Assembly (NCBI GenBank): GCA_900318935.1
Contig: ONMP01000034.1
Location: 1-34,588 of the forward strand
Reading direction: 5' to 3'
From: an uncultured Actinomycetes bacterium
GTDB lineage: Bacteria; Actinomycetota; Coriobacteriia; Coriobacteriales; Atopobiaceae
Length of the DNA stretch: 34,588 nt
This document shows, piece by piece, positions 18,739 to 26,517 of this stretch. The notes beneath the pieces were generated by a model, which had not been told where the DNA came from, did not search any database, and was given only the letters and a program-made list of their open reading frames with translations. How positions within the stretch are numbered: position 1 is the stretch's first letter; each line of letters starts with the position of its first letter. The position numbers and the translations under genes were made by a program.

Positions 18739-18831
18739 CTATGGAAGGGTACACGCGGCCACGCCGAGTGAGCGGTAGTGTGGGTTACGCAACTTCTGCA
18801 GAGCCATCGCCAGCTCGCCCAGATACACTAG
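18739..18831 (-). other. Possible frameshifted C-terminal extension of the EIIB-ROK gene
   Basis: Right after the TAG of the EIIB-ROK gene, the -1 frame reads LVYLGELAMALQKLRNPHYR and runs about 30 codons to a TAG at 18739. Joined to the in-frame end (IAPDAV), this gives a P-D-x-V-x-V-x-L-G-E-L-A pattern resembling the conserved ROK segment NPE-x-IVLGGEL. A single missing base near 18830 would explain it. It may be a real mutation or a sequence error. Confidence 0.45.
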
Positions 18832-20078
18832 ACGGCATCGGGTGCGATGAGGGCCATGCACGCCGAGACGACGTTGAGCGCCAGCTCGTGCATGCCATCG
18901 GCGCTCCACAGGGCATCGCCGTAGCTCATCGCGAGGTCAAAGCTGTGCTCGAAGTACTTGGGCTCACCGGCGAGGTTGAATCTGCCCTTGAGCAGCGTGC
19001 CGTCAATGACGGTGCCGAAGCCCCCAGCCTCGTGGCCGAACGCGTGACGATAAAAGACAAGGTTTTCGACTTCGTTCTGGCTTACGTAACAGCCTACAGC
19101 CGCGGCGTTGCAGTTGTTGTCGACGTAGACGGGGATGCCGAGGCGACGCGTGAGGTGAAGGCCGAGGTCGTAGCTCTCGACCGATGCGTTCGAGAGCGTG
19201 ACCGTGCCTCGGTAGGTGACGCCGGGGACCGCGATGCCTATAGCATCGAGTTTGCTGACCTCGATGTCGTGCAGGACGAGCGTGTCGATGAGGTCGTCGA
19301 TGTCGCGGAAGTCGAGCTCGGGCTTTCGGACTGCCCCCTGCGTAATGCCCACTCCGCTTTCGTAGAGGCGATAGCCGAGCCTGAAGTGGTCGCGCATGTA
19401 GAAGAGCGTGATGATGAGCACGCGACGATCGTCGGAGAGATCACGCACGGCGCGCAGCGTCGCGATGGATTTGGCATTGTCCGGGGCATCGCGCAGGGCA
19501 TGGAGCACAAGCCTAAGTGCGGTGCCGGCATCGTAGCTGCCAAACACCTTCGCAGGTATCTCAAATACAACCACGTTTGGATGGAGCTTCTTCATCTGGG
19601 TGCGCAGGTTCGCGACTTGAGGTGCGAGCAGTACGACAGCATAGTCGTCAGCCTCGGCCATAGCGCGCTCAACAGGTAGGGCACTGAACTCGTAGTCGAG
19701 CGAAAGCGTACGCGCTGCCTCGGCCATCTTTGCGGCAAAGAGCGAGGTTGTGAGGGCAGAGGTGCAGCAGAGGAGGACGTGTGTCGTTGTGCGGGCCTCC
19801 TCTTCTGCAAGCGCCTCGGCTAGCTGGCCAAAGAGCTCCTGTGCCCTAGACATGTCATCGAGGGCGAAGTGCAGAAAGAAGAACGGTTCGTTCTCGTGTG
19901 CTCGAATGATAAGAAACTCGACGATTTCGGATTCTTCACCGAAGTCGTAGAAGGTGACTTCTGCGCGTGCGCCCTTTGCCTCGATGATTATGTGGTTGTC
20001 ATCGAGTGCCGTTGGTGTGTGGTCGACCGGTCGCTGAGACAGTATCCAGCCACGAAATGTCTTGCCTATTTCCTGCAT
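18828..20078 (-). CDS. PTS EIIB-like domain fused to a degenerate ROK (sugar kinase/regulator) domain
   Basis: The ATG at 20078 is chosen because AAGGAGA lies six bases upstream. The 416-residue product has three parts. Residues 1-95 match nothing I recognise. Residues 99-185 resemble the lactose/cellobiose EIIB phosphocarrier fold: VLLCCTSALTTSLFAAKM carries the Cys of the phosphate loop, and VVLLAPQVANLRTQMKKL is the typical second half. Residues 218-416 follow a ROK domain (LDAIGIAVPGV, IPVYVDNNCNAAAVG). The kinase features are gone. There is no DxGGT phosphate loop, the NDAN catalytic Asp is Asn, and the CxCGxxGC zinc motif is missing. No helix-turn-helix is seen. A sensory or regulatory role in sugar metabolism is more likely than catalysis. 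The domain stops where ROK proteins normally continue, and a frameshift is suspected. Confidence 0.75.
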   Translation of the reverse strand: MQEIGKTFRGWILSQRPVDHTPTALDDNHIIIEAKGARAEVTFYDFGEESEIVEFLIIRAHENEPFFFLHFALDDMSRAQELFGQLAEALAEEEARTTTHVLLCCTSALTTSLFAAKMAEAARTLSLDYEFSALPVERAMAEADDYAVVLLAPQVANLRTQMKKLHPNVVVFEIPAKVFGSYDAGTALRLVLHALRDAPDNAKSIATLRAVRDLSDDRRVLIITLFYMRDHFRLGYRLYESGVGITQGAVRKPELDFRDIDDLIDTLVLHDIEVSKLDAIGIAVPGVTYRGTVTLSNASVESYDLGLHLTRRLGIPVYVDNNCNAAAVGCYVSQNEVENLVFYRHAFGHEAGGFGTVIDGTLLKGRFNLAGEPKYFEHSFDLAMSYGDALWSADGMHELALNVVSACMALIAPDAV

Positions 20079-20113
20079 GCCATCTCCTTCAGCAGTGCCT
20101 AAGCGCCAAGTAT

Positions 20114-20156
20114 AGCCGATGACCACTTTCCCACAGCGGGATCGTGGTCATCGGCT
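20114..20156. promoter_or_regulatory. Perfect 13-bp inverted repeat upstream of the EIIB-ROK gene
   Basis: AGCCGATGACCAC (20114-20126) and GTGGTCATCGGCT (20144-20156) are exact reverse complements separated by 17 bp. The element begins 36 bp upstream of the EIIB-ROK start and about 285 bp upstream of cpaB. No T-run follows on either side. An operator serving one or both divergent genes is plausible. Confidence 0.7.
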
Positions 20157-20440
20157 GTTGAAAACTCGTTTTCGGGAATGCGTGTGTATACGCATTGGTG
20201 CTTTCCTGCGAAAACGCTACGAATTTTGGCGCTAGAAGCCTACTTCCAAGGTTTTGCGCGCGAAATCTTCGATTTGTCTACCTGCGAAAACGTCGTTTTT
20301 CGCTCAATTGCTGCGAAATATGCGCAAACTTCGTGTCACCTGGGCCAAAGGACTCGCAAGCATCTCGTCTATACCGCCACACAATGGTCATACGGCCTAC
20401 ACGGGTCGTGAAGAAGTCTCGTCTACGCGGAGGTGTTGTC
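20157..20440 (+). promoter_or_regulatory. Gene-free, AT-richer leader of the Tad operon with repeated GCGAAA motifs
   Basis: This 284-bp stretch is visibly richer in A/T than its surroundings, and I see no supported gene in it. CCTGCGAAAACG occurs twice (20205-20216 and 20281-20292), and GCGAAA recurs near 20258 and 20311. GCGAAAACG followed by CGTTTTTCGC (20284-20303) forms a near-perfect hairpin. No clear -35/-10 pair was found. The region probably holds the promoter and a long 5' leader of the pilus operon. Confidence 0.5.
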
Positions 20441-21211
20441 ATGTCCAAGCGCCCAAGGGTCGTCATTTCGCTTGCCTGTGCCCTTTTTGCCGTCGCGATT
20501 TGCGCGGCATACGTGGGCAGCGTGCGCGAGGAAGTCGCGCGGGCCAGCACGGAGGCAATGCGTCGCTATGGGGGTGAGGTTGTCTCTCTCGTTGTGGCGA
20601 CAAGGACGATTGAGGCTGGGGAAGTGGTGTCCATGGTAGACGTGGAGACGCGTGAGTGGCTCTCGTCGTTAGCGCCTGAAGGAGCTCAGACGAGCGTAGA
20701 CGAGGTGGTGGGACGTGAGGTGAGCGTGCCTGCGTGCGCCGGGGCTCCGCTCACAAGCCTGAACTTCCGCGATCCGGGAGAGATGGCCGAGATACCTGCG
20801 GGGCATGTGGCGGTGTCCATTCCCATCACGGAGAAGCTCGGCGTCACGTATGGCATTGCCGTGGGAACCCACGTGGTCACCTATCGCGCCACGGAGGGTT
20901 CGGCCGAACTCATTGGCGGTGACGCTACGGTGCTCGCGGTGCCAGGAACCGGCAACTCCATGGGTAGGGGAAGCCTCACCATCGCCGTCACGGCCAAGGA
21001 CGTCCCAACAGTACTTGCAGCGAGCGCATCGGGAGATCTGCGGCTCGTGGTGCCTGCCGATGACGTGCGGGAGCTGGCAACTAGTGCGGAGGAAACGAAG
21101 ACGTCTGTGCCGCCGGCGCAGAAGAATCGCGAGGAAGGTTCGGCCCAAGACTCGGGCGAGAGTGCGGGCAAGGGCACGAGCGAGGACACGGTTGAGGGAA
21201 AGGACGAGTGA
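20441..21211 (+). CDS. cpaB: CpaB/RcpC-like SAF-domain protein of the Tad pilus
   Basis: The ATG at 20441 is preceded by GGAGGTG at good spacing. The 256-residue product has a hydrophobic helix at about residues 7-25, then a SAF domain (VVATRTIEAGEVVSMVDVE, about 50-115) and a second beta-rich segment (AGHVAVSIPITEKLGVTYG). The tail is low-complexity Glu/Ser/Lys-rich. This matches CpaB/RcpC, which in Gram-negative Tad systems works with the outer-membrane secretin. No secretin gene is present in this operon, as expected in a Gram-positive cell, so the protein probably acts in the cell wall. It is the first gene of the Tad operon, and the next start lies one base after its stop. Confidence 0.82.
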   Translation: MSKRPRVVISLACALFAVAICAAYVGSVREEVARASTEAMRRYGGEVVSLVVATRTIEAGEVVSMVDVETREWLSSLAPEGAQTSVDEVVGREVSVPACAGAPLTSLNFRDPGEMAEIPAGHVAVSIPITEKLGVTYGIAVGTHVVTYRATEGSAELIGGDATVLAVPGTGNSMGRGSLTIAVTAKDVPTVLAASASGDLRLVVPADDVRELATSAEETKTSVPPAQKNREEGSAQDSGESAGKGTSEDTVEGKDE

Positions 21212-21212
21212 G

Positions 21213-22625
21213 ATGACACGCATGTGGGCTTGTCTGGCGAAGGAGTCGGCCCGAGATGAGGTGAGGAGGGCGGTACAGCGGTATGCGCCTGACTCGAACG
21301 TGCTCTTTGTGGATTCGGCTGGCGAGTTGCGCTCCTGGGCACGCGATGCGGCACCAGGCATCCATGTGGCGGTAGGTCCGCTTGAGGATGGTGCATCGAC
21401 GCTCAACGTTGCGGCGGCACTCGTGCGTGACCGTGGAGCGTCTGAGGTTGCGATCGTGGTGTCGCATCCGGAGGAAGCATATGCGCGCAGGGCTCAGATG
21501 CTCGGGGCAAGTGTCGTGCTGGACTCGTCAATCGGGGGCGAGGATCTGGCGGACGGACTTGACGAGCCTCTTCTCCCTGATGAGGAGGTGCCGACGTTGA
21601 TCATGGGATGCCTCTCGCCCGAACATCGTGCGGCTTTGCAGGCGCTACCCACGGTCGAGGGCGTTTCGCAAGGAAGGACCGAAACCACGCGCCTTCCTAG
21701 TCGGAGTCGGGTAGGGTCGTCTGCCGAGGTAGGCTCTCGAGATGTGGGCGCCCAGGTGCCGCCCGCCGCGCCAAAGCGCTTGCCGCGACAGCTTGTGGGG
21801 TCCTCAGCTCCTGTTATCGTACTCGTATCCGGCAGAGGTGGCGTGGGCAAGACCTCCGTCGTAGCCGCGATGGCGACGGCAGCCGCGTCGTGGGGTATGC
21901 GAGTGGCGGCGCTTGACTTGGATCTGTCATGCGGGAACCTCTATAGCTGTTTCGGTATGGACGGCGCGGCTGACCTCGGCGCTCTCTCGCTCGAGAACCC
22001 CCCGACAGCTGACGAGCTCTATGCCTGTGGACGCCCAGCGGCCGATCGCGTCTTTATATGGGGGCCATGCGCGCGTCCCGAGATGGCAGATGTCGTGTGT
22101 CCGCAGACCGAGCGCTTGCTCGAGACGCTCTCTCATCGGAGCGACCTCGTGCTGGTGGACACTTCCACGGCAATTACCGATGCGGTGGCCCAAGCGGTGC
22201 AGCAGTGTGACCGACTCGTTCTCGTGGTGGATGGGCGTCATGGCTCGGCGGCGGCTCAGGCTCGACTTGGAAACCTTGCCGTTCGTTTGGGCGTGGCTCG
22301 CACGCGGATCGCGCGTCTCGCAAACAGGTGCGGGCGGAGGGGCCGCAAGGAGCCGACTATTGACCGCGGCGAGGTGGGTCTTGAGACGGCGCGTCCGCTT
22401 CGCGTGCTCGACGGTGGCGTGGAGGTGGCTGACTGTCTGGGAGAGGGCAAGGTGCAGGACCTCTTTGAGTTGGGTTCGAAGTTCGCCGAGTCGTCTGCCG
22501 AGTCGCTGGCAAAGCTTCTTAACGAGCTAGGCCGTCTGCCTGACGTCCCCCAAGCACGACGTCTGCTCGAGCAGCGGCAGCAGCGCAGCATCTGGACCTT
22601 CGGTCGCGTGAAGGAGGCGGTATAG
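21213..22625 (+). CDS. tadZ: TadZ/CpaE-like ParA-family ATPase of the Tad pilus
   Basis: The start at 21213 gives a 470-residue protein and follows an AGGA-type site within the end of cpaB. The first 140 residues look like an atypical receiver domain with poorly conserved phosphorylation residues. After a variable linker comes a MinD/ParA fold: VIVLVSGRGGVGKTSVV near residue 205, AALDLDLSCGN, and LVLVDTSTAITDAVAQAV. In TadZ/CpaE proteins this module places the pilus machine at a cell pole. The signature Lys of the deviant Walker A motif (KGGxGKT) is Arg here, so ATP-driven dimerisation may differ from that of MinD. Next is tadA, one base away. Confidence 0.85.
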   Translation: MTRMWACLAKESARDEVRRAVQRYAPDSNVLFVDSAGELRSWARDAAPGIHVAVGPLEDGASTLNVAAALVRDRGASEVAIVVSHPEEAYARRAQMLGASVVLDSSIGGEDLADGLDEPLLPDEEVPTLIMGCLSPEHRAALQALPTVEGVSQGRTETTRLPSRSRVGSSAEVGSRDVGAQVPPAAPKRLPRQLVGSSAPVIVLVSGRGGVGKTSVVAAMATAAASWGMRVAALDLDLSCGNLYSCFGMDGAADLGALSLENPPTADELYACGRPAADRVFIWGPCARPEMADVVCPQTERLLETLSHRSDLVLVDTSTAITDAVAQAVQQCDRLVLVVDGRHGSAAAQARLGNLAVRLGVARTRIARLANRCGRRGRKEPTIDRGEVGLETARPLRVLDGGVEVADCLGEGKVQDLFELGSKFAESSAESLAKLLNELGRLPDVPQARRLLEQRQQRSIWTFGRVKEAV

Positions 22626-22626
22626 G

Positions 22627-23949
22627 ATGTCGGTCCTCGAGCGCGTACGGGTGCAGGAGCTAGAGCAGTCGCGCATGGTTGTGGATTCGGGATCGGCCGA
22701 GCTTGCGCGTGCACGGGAGCGACTCAAGGCCGATTTGGTGGACAGCCTGGGTCTCTCGGCCGTCGCAGCCATGGCAATGAACGACCACATCGATGCGGCG
22801 CGGGCTGAGATTGGTGTGGCCTGCCATACCGTCCTGAACACGGGCGACTACCATGACCTGGTACCCGAGGACCGCGAACTCGTGGTGCGGCAGGTGCTCG
22901 ACGAGGTGTGCGGCTTGGGCCCGCTGCAACCGCTGCTCGAAGACCCGACCATTACCGAGGTCATGGTCAACGGCTGTGACAAGCTCTTTTATGAACGGGG
23001 CGGCGAGCTCTTTGCCGCGGAGCGCGTCTTTGACACCGCCGAACAGATCATGCTCGTCATCGACCGCATTCTCGCACCTCTGGGCAGGAGGCTCGACAAG
23101 GCTAGCCCCATCGTCAACGCCCGCCTCGCCAACGGCGATCGCGTGAACGCCGTCGCTGCACCCATCGCCATCGACGGTCCCGCCATGACCATTCGCAAGT
23201 TCTCGAATCGCATCACCTCGCTTGCGCGTCTGGTAGAGCTGGGGTCAATTCCGGCGTGGTACGCGACGCTGCTCACGTGGGCGGTCCGCACGCGCCAGGA
23301 CATTGCCGTGGCAGGCGGGACTGGCTCGGGCAAGACGACGCTGCTCAATGCGCTCTCGTGCGAGATTGACGAGCGGGAACGCATCGTGACCATCGAGGAC
23401 TCGGCCGAGCTGCGCTTCGACACGCACCCAAACGTCGTGCGGCTCGAGTCGCGGGACGCCTCGATCGAGGGGACTGGTGAGGTGACCATCCGTGACCTCG
23501 TCAAGAATGCCCTGCGCATGCGACCCGATCGCATCGTGGTGGGGGAGGTTCGCGGCGAGGAGGCGGTCGACATGCTCCAGGCTATGAACACGGGCCACGA
23601 CGGATCGCTCACGACCCTCCATGCCGGCGAGACGGAGGAAGTCGTGCCTCGTCTGGTGCTGATGTCGCGCTTCGGTATGGACCTGCCCACTGAAATCATC
23701 GAGCAGCAGATTGCCTCGGCGCTCGACCTCATCGTGATGTCGCACCGCTTTGCGGATGGTACGCGCCTCATCACGACGCTCTGCGAGGTCGGGCGTGGCG
23801 AGCGCGGCGGGGTCGAGTTGCGCGAGTGCGTGCGATTCGACGAGGGGACGCGAACGTGGCATCTGGTGAACGAGCCCTCGTTCGTGCGGCGCTCGATCAG
23901 GGAGGGACGTCTGGACGAGGAAGAGGTGCGCGGATGGATGCCTTCGTGA
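22627..23949 (+). CDS. tadA: TadA/CpaF secretion ATPase of the Tad pilus
   Basis: This 440-residue protein is the hexameric motor that powers Flp pilus assembly. The N-terminal part has the usual VCGLGPLQPLLEDPTITEVM segment. The ATPase core shows Walker A VAGGTGSGKTTLLNAL (near residue 228), the Asp box TIEDSAEL, the conserved VRLESRD segment, Walker B RIVVGEVRGEEAVDML and the His box TGHDGSLTTLHA. All catalytic motifs are intact. The gene sits between tadZ and tadB, with a 16-base overlap with the latter. Assignment is firm. Confidence 0.95.
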   Translation: MSVLERVRVQELEQSRMVVDSGSAELARARERLKADLVDSLGLSAVAAMAMNDHIDAARAEIGVACHTVLNTGDYHDLVPEDRELVVRQVLDEVCGLGPLQPLLEDPTITEVMVNGCDKLFYERGGELFAAERVFDTAEQIMLVIDRILAPLGRRLDKASPIVNARLANGDRVNAVAAPIAIDGPAMTIRKFSNRITSLARLVELGSIPAWYATLLTWAVRTRQDIAVAGGTGSGKTTLLNALSCEIDERERIVTIEDSAELRFDTHPNVVRLESRDASIEGTGEVTIRDLVKNALRMRPDRIVVGEVRGEEAVDMLQAMNTGHDGSLTTLHAGETEEVVPRLVLMSRFGMDLPTEIIEQQIASALDLIVMSHRFADGTRLITTLCEVGRGERGGVELRECVRFDEGTRTWHLVNEPSFVRRSIREGRLDEEEVRGWMPS

Positions 23950-24872
23950 GCCTTTCGATTGCGATTCTTGTAAGCGTCGCCACATGGACATTGCTTGGCT
24001 CTGCTACGCAAGATGAAGCGAGGCTTGAAGTCCGTGCGCGTGCGATGGCACATGTGGCGCGTCGCGGACTTGCGATCATGTCTTCGTCACAGGTCTGTAC
24101 AGCACTTCTTCGCAGGGACTCGTTTCGGCTTGCCGTGCAGGAGTTGGCTGGGCCACTCGGTCGCGTAGGCATCGAGCTTGATGAGGGGGAGCGTGCGACC
24201 TTGCTCGTACTTGGATCGTTTGCATCCTGCGTACTTGTCGGCGTCTTTGCGCAATCTCTTTTCGTTGCGATTGCAGCAGCCCCGCTTGTGGTGGTGGCCT
24301 ATCCGCTGAGAGCGGCCCAACAGGAGCGAGCCGAGCGGCGTGAGCTGGCGGAGCAGATGCCGGGGGTGTTGAGGACGCTTGCGACAGCCATGGGCTCGGG
24401 ACAGACGCTCATGCAGGCGATCGATTACGTCGGCCTGCACGAGGAGGGTTGCGCCTCCCAGGCGTTCGTCCGCGCTTCGCTCAGGCTGCGCTGCGGCATG
24501 TCGGCAGAGGAGGCGCTGGGACGGCTTTCCGATGAGCTCGATGCGCCCGGCGCACAGCTCATGGCGACAGCCCTCGCCATTTCTCAGAGGACGGGCAGCC
24601 CGCTGCGCGAACTCTTTCAGCGCTCGGCCCTGCTCGTGGAGCAGCAGGGAGAGTTCCAGCGGATGCTCTCGGTCAAGACTGCCCAGGTGCGTCTCTCGGT
24701 ACGCATCGTGTGCGTGCTACCAGTCGCGCTGGTCGTGCTGCTCTCGCTCATCTCGCCCGACTTCAGGCAGGGGCTGCACAGCGTACCTGGCATCGTGTGC
24801 CTGCTTGTCGGGGCGGTCATGGATGGCTTCGCCCTCATGCTGATTCGCTCGATTCTGAAGGGGGTGATGTGA
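23934..24872 (+). CDS. tadB: TadB-like inner-membrane platform protein (GspF fold)
   Basis: The ATG at 23934 lies within the end of tadA, with AAGAGGTG just upstream. The 312-residue product has an N-terminal helix, a pair of hydrophobic stretches (about 85-120), a cytoplasmic type II secretion F domain and C-terminal helices (about 255-310). The F domain contains LAEQMPGVLRTLATAMGSGQ and LMATALAISQRTGSPL, both characteristic of TadB. Together with TadC it should form the membrane base on which the TadA ATPase acts. Its stop overlaps the tadC start (TGATG). Confidence 0.9.
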   Translation: MDAFVSLSIAILVSVATWTLLGSATQDEARLEVRARAMAHVARRGLAIMSSSQVCTALLRRDSFRLAVQELAGPLGRVGIELDEGERATLLVLGSFASCVLVGVFAQSLFVAIAAAPLVVVAYPLRAAQQERAERRELAEQMPGVLRTLATAMGSGQTLMQAIDYVGLHEEGCASQAFVRASLRLRCGMSAEEALGRLSDELDAPGAQLMATALAISQRTGSPLRELFQRSALLVEQQGEFQRMLSVKTAQVRLSVRIVCVLPVALVVLLSLISPDFRQGLHSVPGIVCLLVGAVMDGFALMLIRSILKGVM

Positions 24873-25495
24873 TGGATGCAATCGTGGCGGTTTGTGCTGG
24901 ACTGGGGGGATTTGGGTTCACGTGGTTTCTCACGGGCGATGCGCGATCGGTTTCGTGGGCACCTCCGCGCCTCTCGGTGTCGCACCTGGCATGGGGCAAG
25001 GGATTCGACCTCGGGTTGGGTGCACGCAGGGAGGAGCGTGAGCGCAAGAAAAGCGCCACGCGCGACATGCCGGCGTTTCTTGACATCGTGACGCTCGGCA
25101 TCTCGGCTGGTCTCTCTTTTGATGCCTCCCTCGAGCTGTATTGCGATCGCTATGACACGCCACTCGCTCGGATGATGTCGGATGCGATTCTGTCGTGGCG
25201 CATGGGGGTGCGTGGGCGTGGGGACGCGCTGGAGGAGCTCGCGCGAGAGGTCGGCTCTCCTGCCATGGTGCGCTTCTCAACTGCGGTAAGCGATGCCTTG
25301 GCTTTTGGTACGCCGCTTGCGGAGGCGCTTGAGCGTCAGGCGCAGCTGATACGCGACGAGCAGCGTTCTCAGGTGGAGGAGGAGATTGAGCGGGTGCCGG
25401 TGAAGATGCTCATCCCCTTGGGGACGCTCATCGTGCCGGCGATGCTCGTCTCGATATTGGGGCCACTGCTGGGACCGGCTCTCAGCATGGCATAG
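24872..25495 (+). CDS. tadC: TadC-like inner-membrane platform protein (GspF fold)
   Basis: The start overlaps the tadB stop. The protein has 207 residues, shorter than many TadC proteins. It has an N-terminal helix, a basic linker, and a type II secretion F domain from about residue 65 (DMPAFLDIVTLGISAGLSFD, FSTAVSDALAFGTPLAEAL). A C-terminal helix follows (about 183-203). The first cytoplasmic and membrane part seems reduced compared with the family. It should pair with TadB. The flp gene begins 30 bp downstream with its own ribosome binding site. Confidence 0.88.
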   Translation: MDAIVAVCAGLGGFGFTWFLTGDARSVSWAPPRLSVSHLAWGKGFDLGLGARREERERKKSATRDMPAFLDIVTLGISAGLSFDASLELYCDRYDTPLARMMSDAILSWRMGVRGRGDALEELAREVGSPAMVRFSTAVSDALAFGTPLAEALERQAQLIRDEQRSQVEEEIERVPVKMLIPLGTLIVPAMLVSILGPLLGPALSMA

Positions 25496-25525
25496 GAGTG
25501 TGGGAACGGACGGAAGGAGTTTCAA

Positions 25526-25777
25526 ATGGCAAAGACAGACGATAGGGCTCGGGAGCACGCCAGAGCGGCGGGCGATTCGAAGCAGAGGCGGGTGGTCAGC
25601 TCGGTGCGACCTCGTAATCTCGATGAGCTTCTGCACGGGCAGAAGGGGCAGGGCACCACTGAGTACGCGATCTTGGTGGGTGTGCTGGTGGTCATCGCCA
25701 TCATCGCCATCGTCGCGTTTCGCGGCAGGATCAGCGACCTGTGGCAGGCGATAACGGATGGCATCAACTCGCTCTAG
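25526..25777 (+). CDS. flp: Flp-type major pilin
   Basis: The 83-residue product is preceded by GGAAGGAG. After a long charged leader it has the type IV prepilin signal KG|QGTTEYA, with Glu at +5 and Tyr at +6 after Gly41. This is the Flp hallmark. A hydrophobic segment follows (ILVGVLVVIAIIAIVAF), then a short C-terminus (ISDLWQAITDGINSL). It is the best candidate for the pilus subunit. The 41-residue leader is longer than in most Flp pilins. The prepilin peptidase that should cleave it is not in this window. Confidence 0.88.
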   Translation: MAKTDDRAREHARAAGDSKQRRVVSSVRPRNLDELLHGQKGQGTTEYAILVGVLVVIAIIAIVAFRGRISDLWQAITDGINSL

Positions 25778-26315
25778 CGGGTCGCGCGCGCGAGAGATCG
25801 CCGTGGTCGTGCTCTTCGTCGTGGTGGGGGTCGCAGCTGTGCTCGCGGCCCGCGCCGCGGCGCGGCGGGACGTGTCGGAGGTCGTCAGGGACGATCCGCT
25901 GCCTTTGGGAGAGGTGCCGAAGGGCGAGGGTTCTGTCGGCGCGTCCGACGGTATTGATGGCTCAGGTGCGGAAGAGGCGCCGGGGGTGTCGGACCTTGGG
26001 ATGGAGAGTCCCTTCATCGAGGAGCAGCTTCGGCTGGTTGCCGAGGAGTCGGACGCGACCATGCGGGTGGAGCGTATGAGCGAGGGGCTTGAGGAGTCTG
26101 CGCGGGAGGTGCTTGGGCGATATCAGAGCGACGGACGCTGCCTGCTCGTGAGTGCGGGCTACCTGGACTTGCTGGGGTCCGTTTGGGGATGCGTGCTGCA
26201 GGGTCCTGGTTGGGTTGACGTGTGCGTGATGAGTGAGGAGGCGGATGGTGGCTGCACGCTGCGCTCCGTTCGCTTGGAAGAAGGAAGGGAGGAAATGGGC
26301 GATGTCACACGATGA
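25758..26315 (+). CDS. Hypothetical single-pass membrane protein in the Tad operon
   Basis: This 185-residue frame overlaps the end of flp by 20 bases and the next gene by 14. It is supported by GC-rich third positions and by filling an otherwise empty gap in a tightly packed operon. It has one hydrophobic helix near the N-terminus (EIAVVVLFVVVGVAAVLAA). A Gly/Glu-rich acidic linker follows, then a small domain with two Cys-containing segments (DGRCLLVSAGYLDLLGSVWG, GCTLRSVRLEEG). I do not recognise a family. Its position suggests an accessory pilus-assembly protein facing the outside. Confidence 0.6.
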   Translation: MASTRSSGSRAREIAVVVLFVVVGVAAVLAARAAARRDVSEVVRDDPLPLGEVPKGEGSVGASDGIDGSGAEEAPGVSDLGMESPFIEEQLRLVAEESDATMRVERMSEGLEESAREVLGRYQSDGRCLLVSAGYLDLLGSVWGCVLQGPGWVDVCVMSEEADGGCTLRSVRLEEGREEMGDVTR

Positions 26316-26517
26316 TACCGGCCGGCGCGTGCGTGGACAGTCGACGGTGGAGTATGCGCTCGTTCTGGTTGCGTTCCTGTCGATGATCCTTGCCCTTGGG
26401 GCTGTATGGCGAGCGGCGCAGTCGGGTCGACTGTTGGGGGTTGCCCGTGATGCTGCCTCACACAACGCGGAGGGAGGTGTGGACCTTGGTCTCTTGCAAG
26501 ACCTCACGTCGTACTGA
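26302..26517 (+). CDS. Small TadE/pseudopilin-like protein
   Basis: The start at 26302 is chosen because a strong AAGGGAGGAA site lies upstream. The 71-residue product has the prepilin-like motif RG|QSTVEYALVLVAFLSMILA, with Glu at +5 after Gly12. It is followed by a hydrophobic helix and a short hydrophilic tail. This resembles both Flp pilins and the N-terminus of TadE, so it is either a minor pilin or a pseudopilin. It overlaps its neighbours on both sides, consistent with translational coupling. Confidence 0.75.
   Translation: MSHDDTGRRVRGQSTVEYALVLVAFLSMILALGAVWRAAQSGRLLGVARDAASHNAEGGVDLGLLQDLTSY

Noticed and set aside
18603-19679. Plus-strand open frame opposite DUF389 and EIIB-ROK
   Set aside because: Charged, repetitive composition and no recognisable motif; the minus-strand genes have clear domains and ribosome binding sites.
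20254-20303. GCGAAA motifs in the Tad leader as copies of the 33481 palindrome
   Set aside because: They share only six bases and lack the inverted arrangement.
20178-20411. Possible small gene in the Tad leader
   Set aside because: No ribosome binding site; Cys/His-rich composition in an AT-richer region with structured repeats; no motif.
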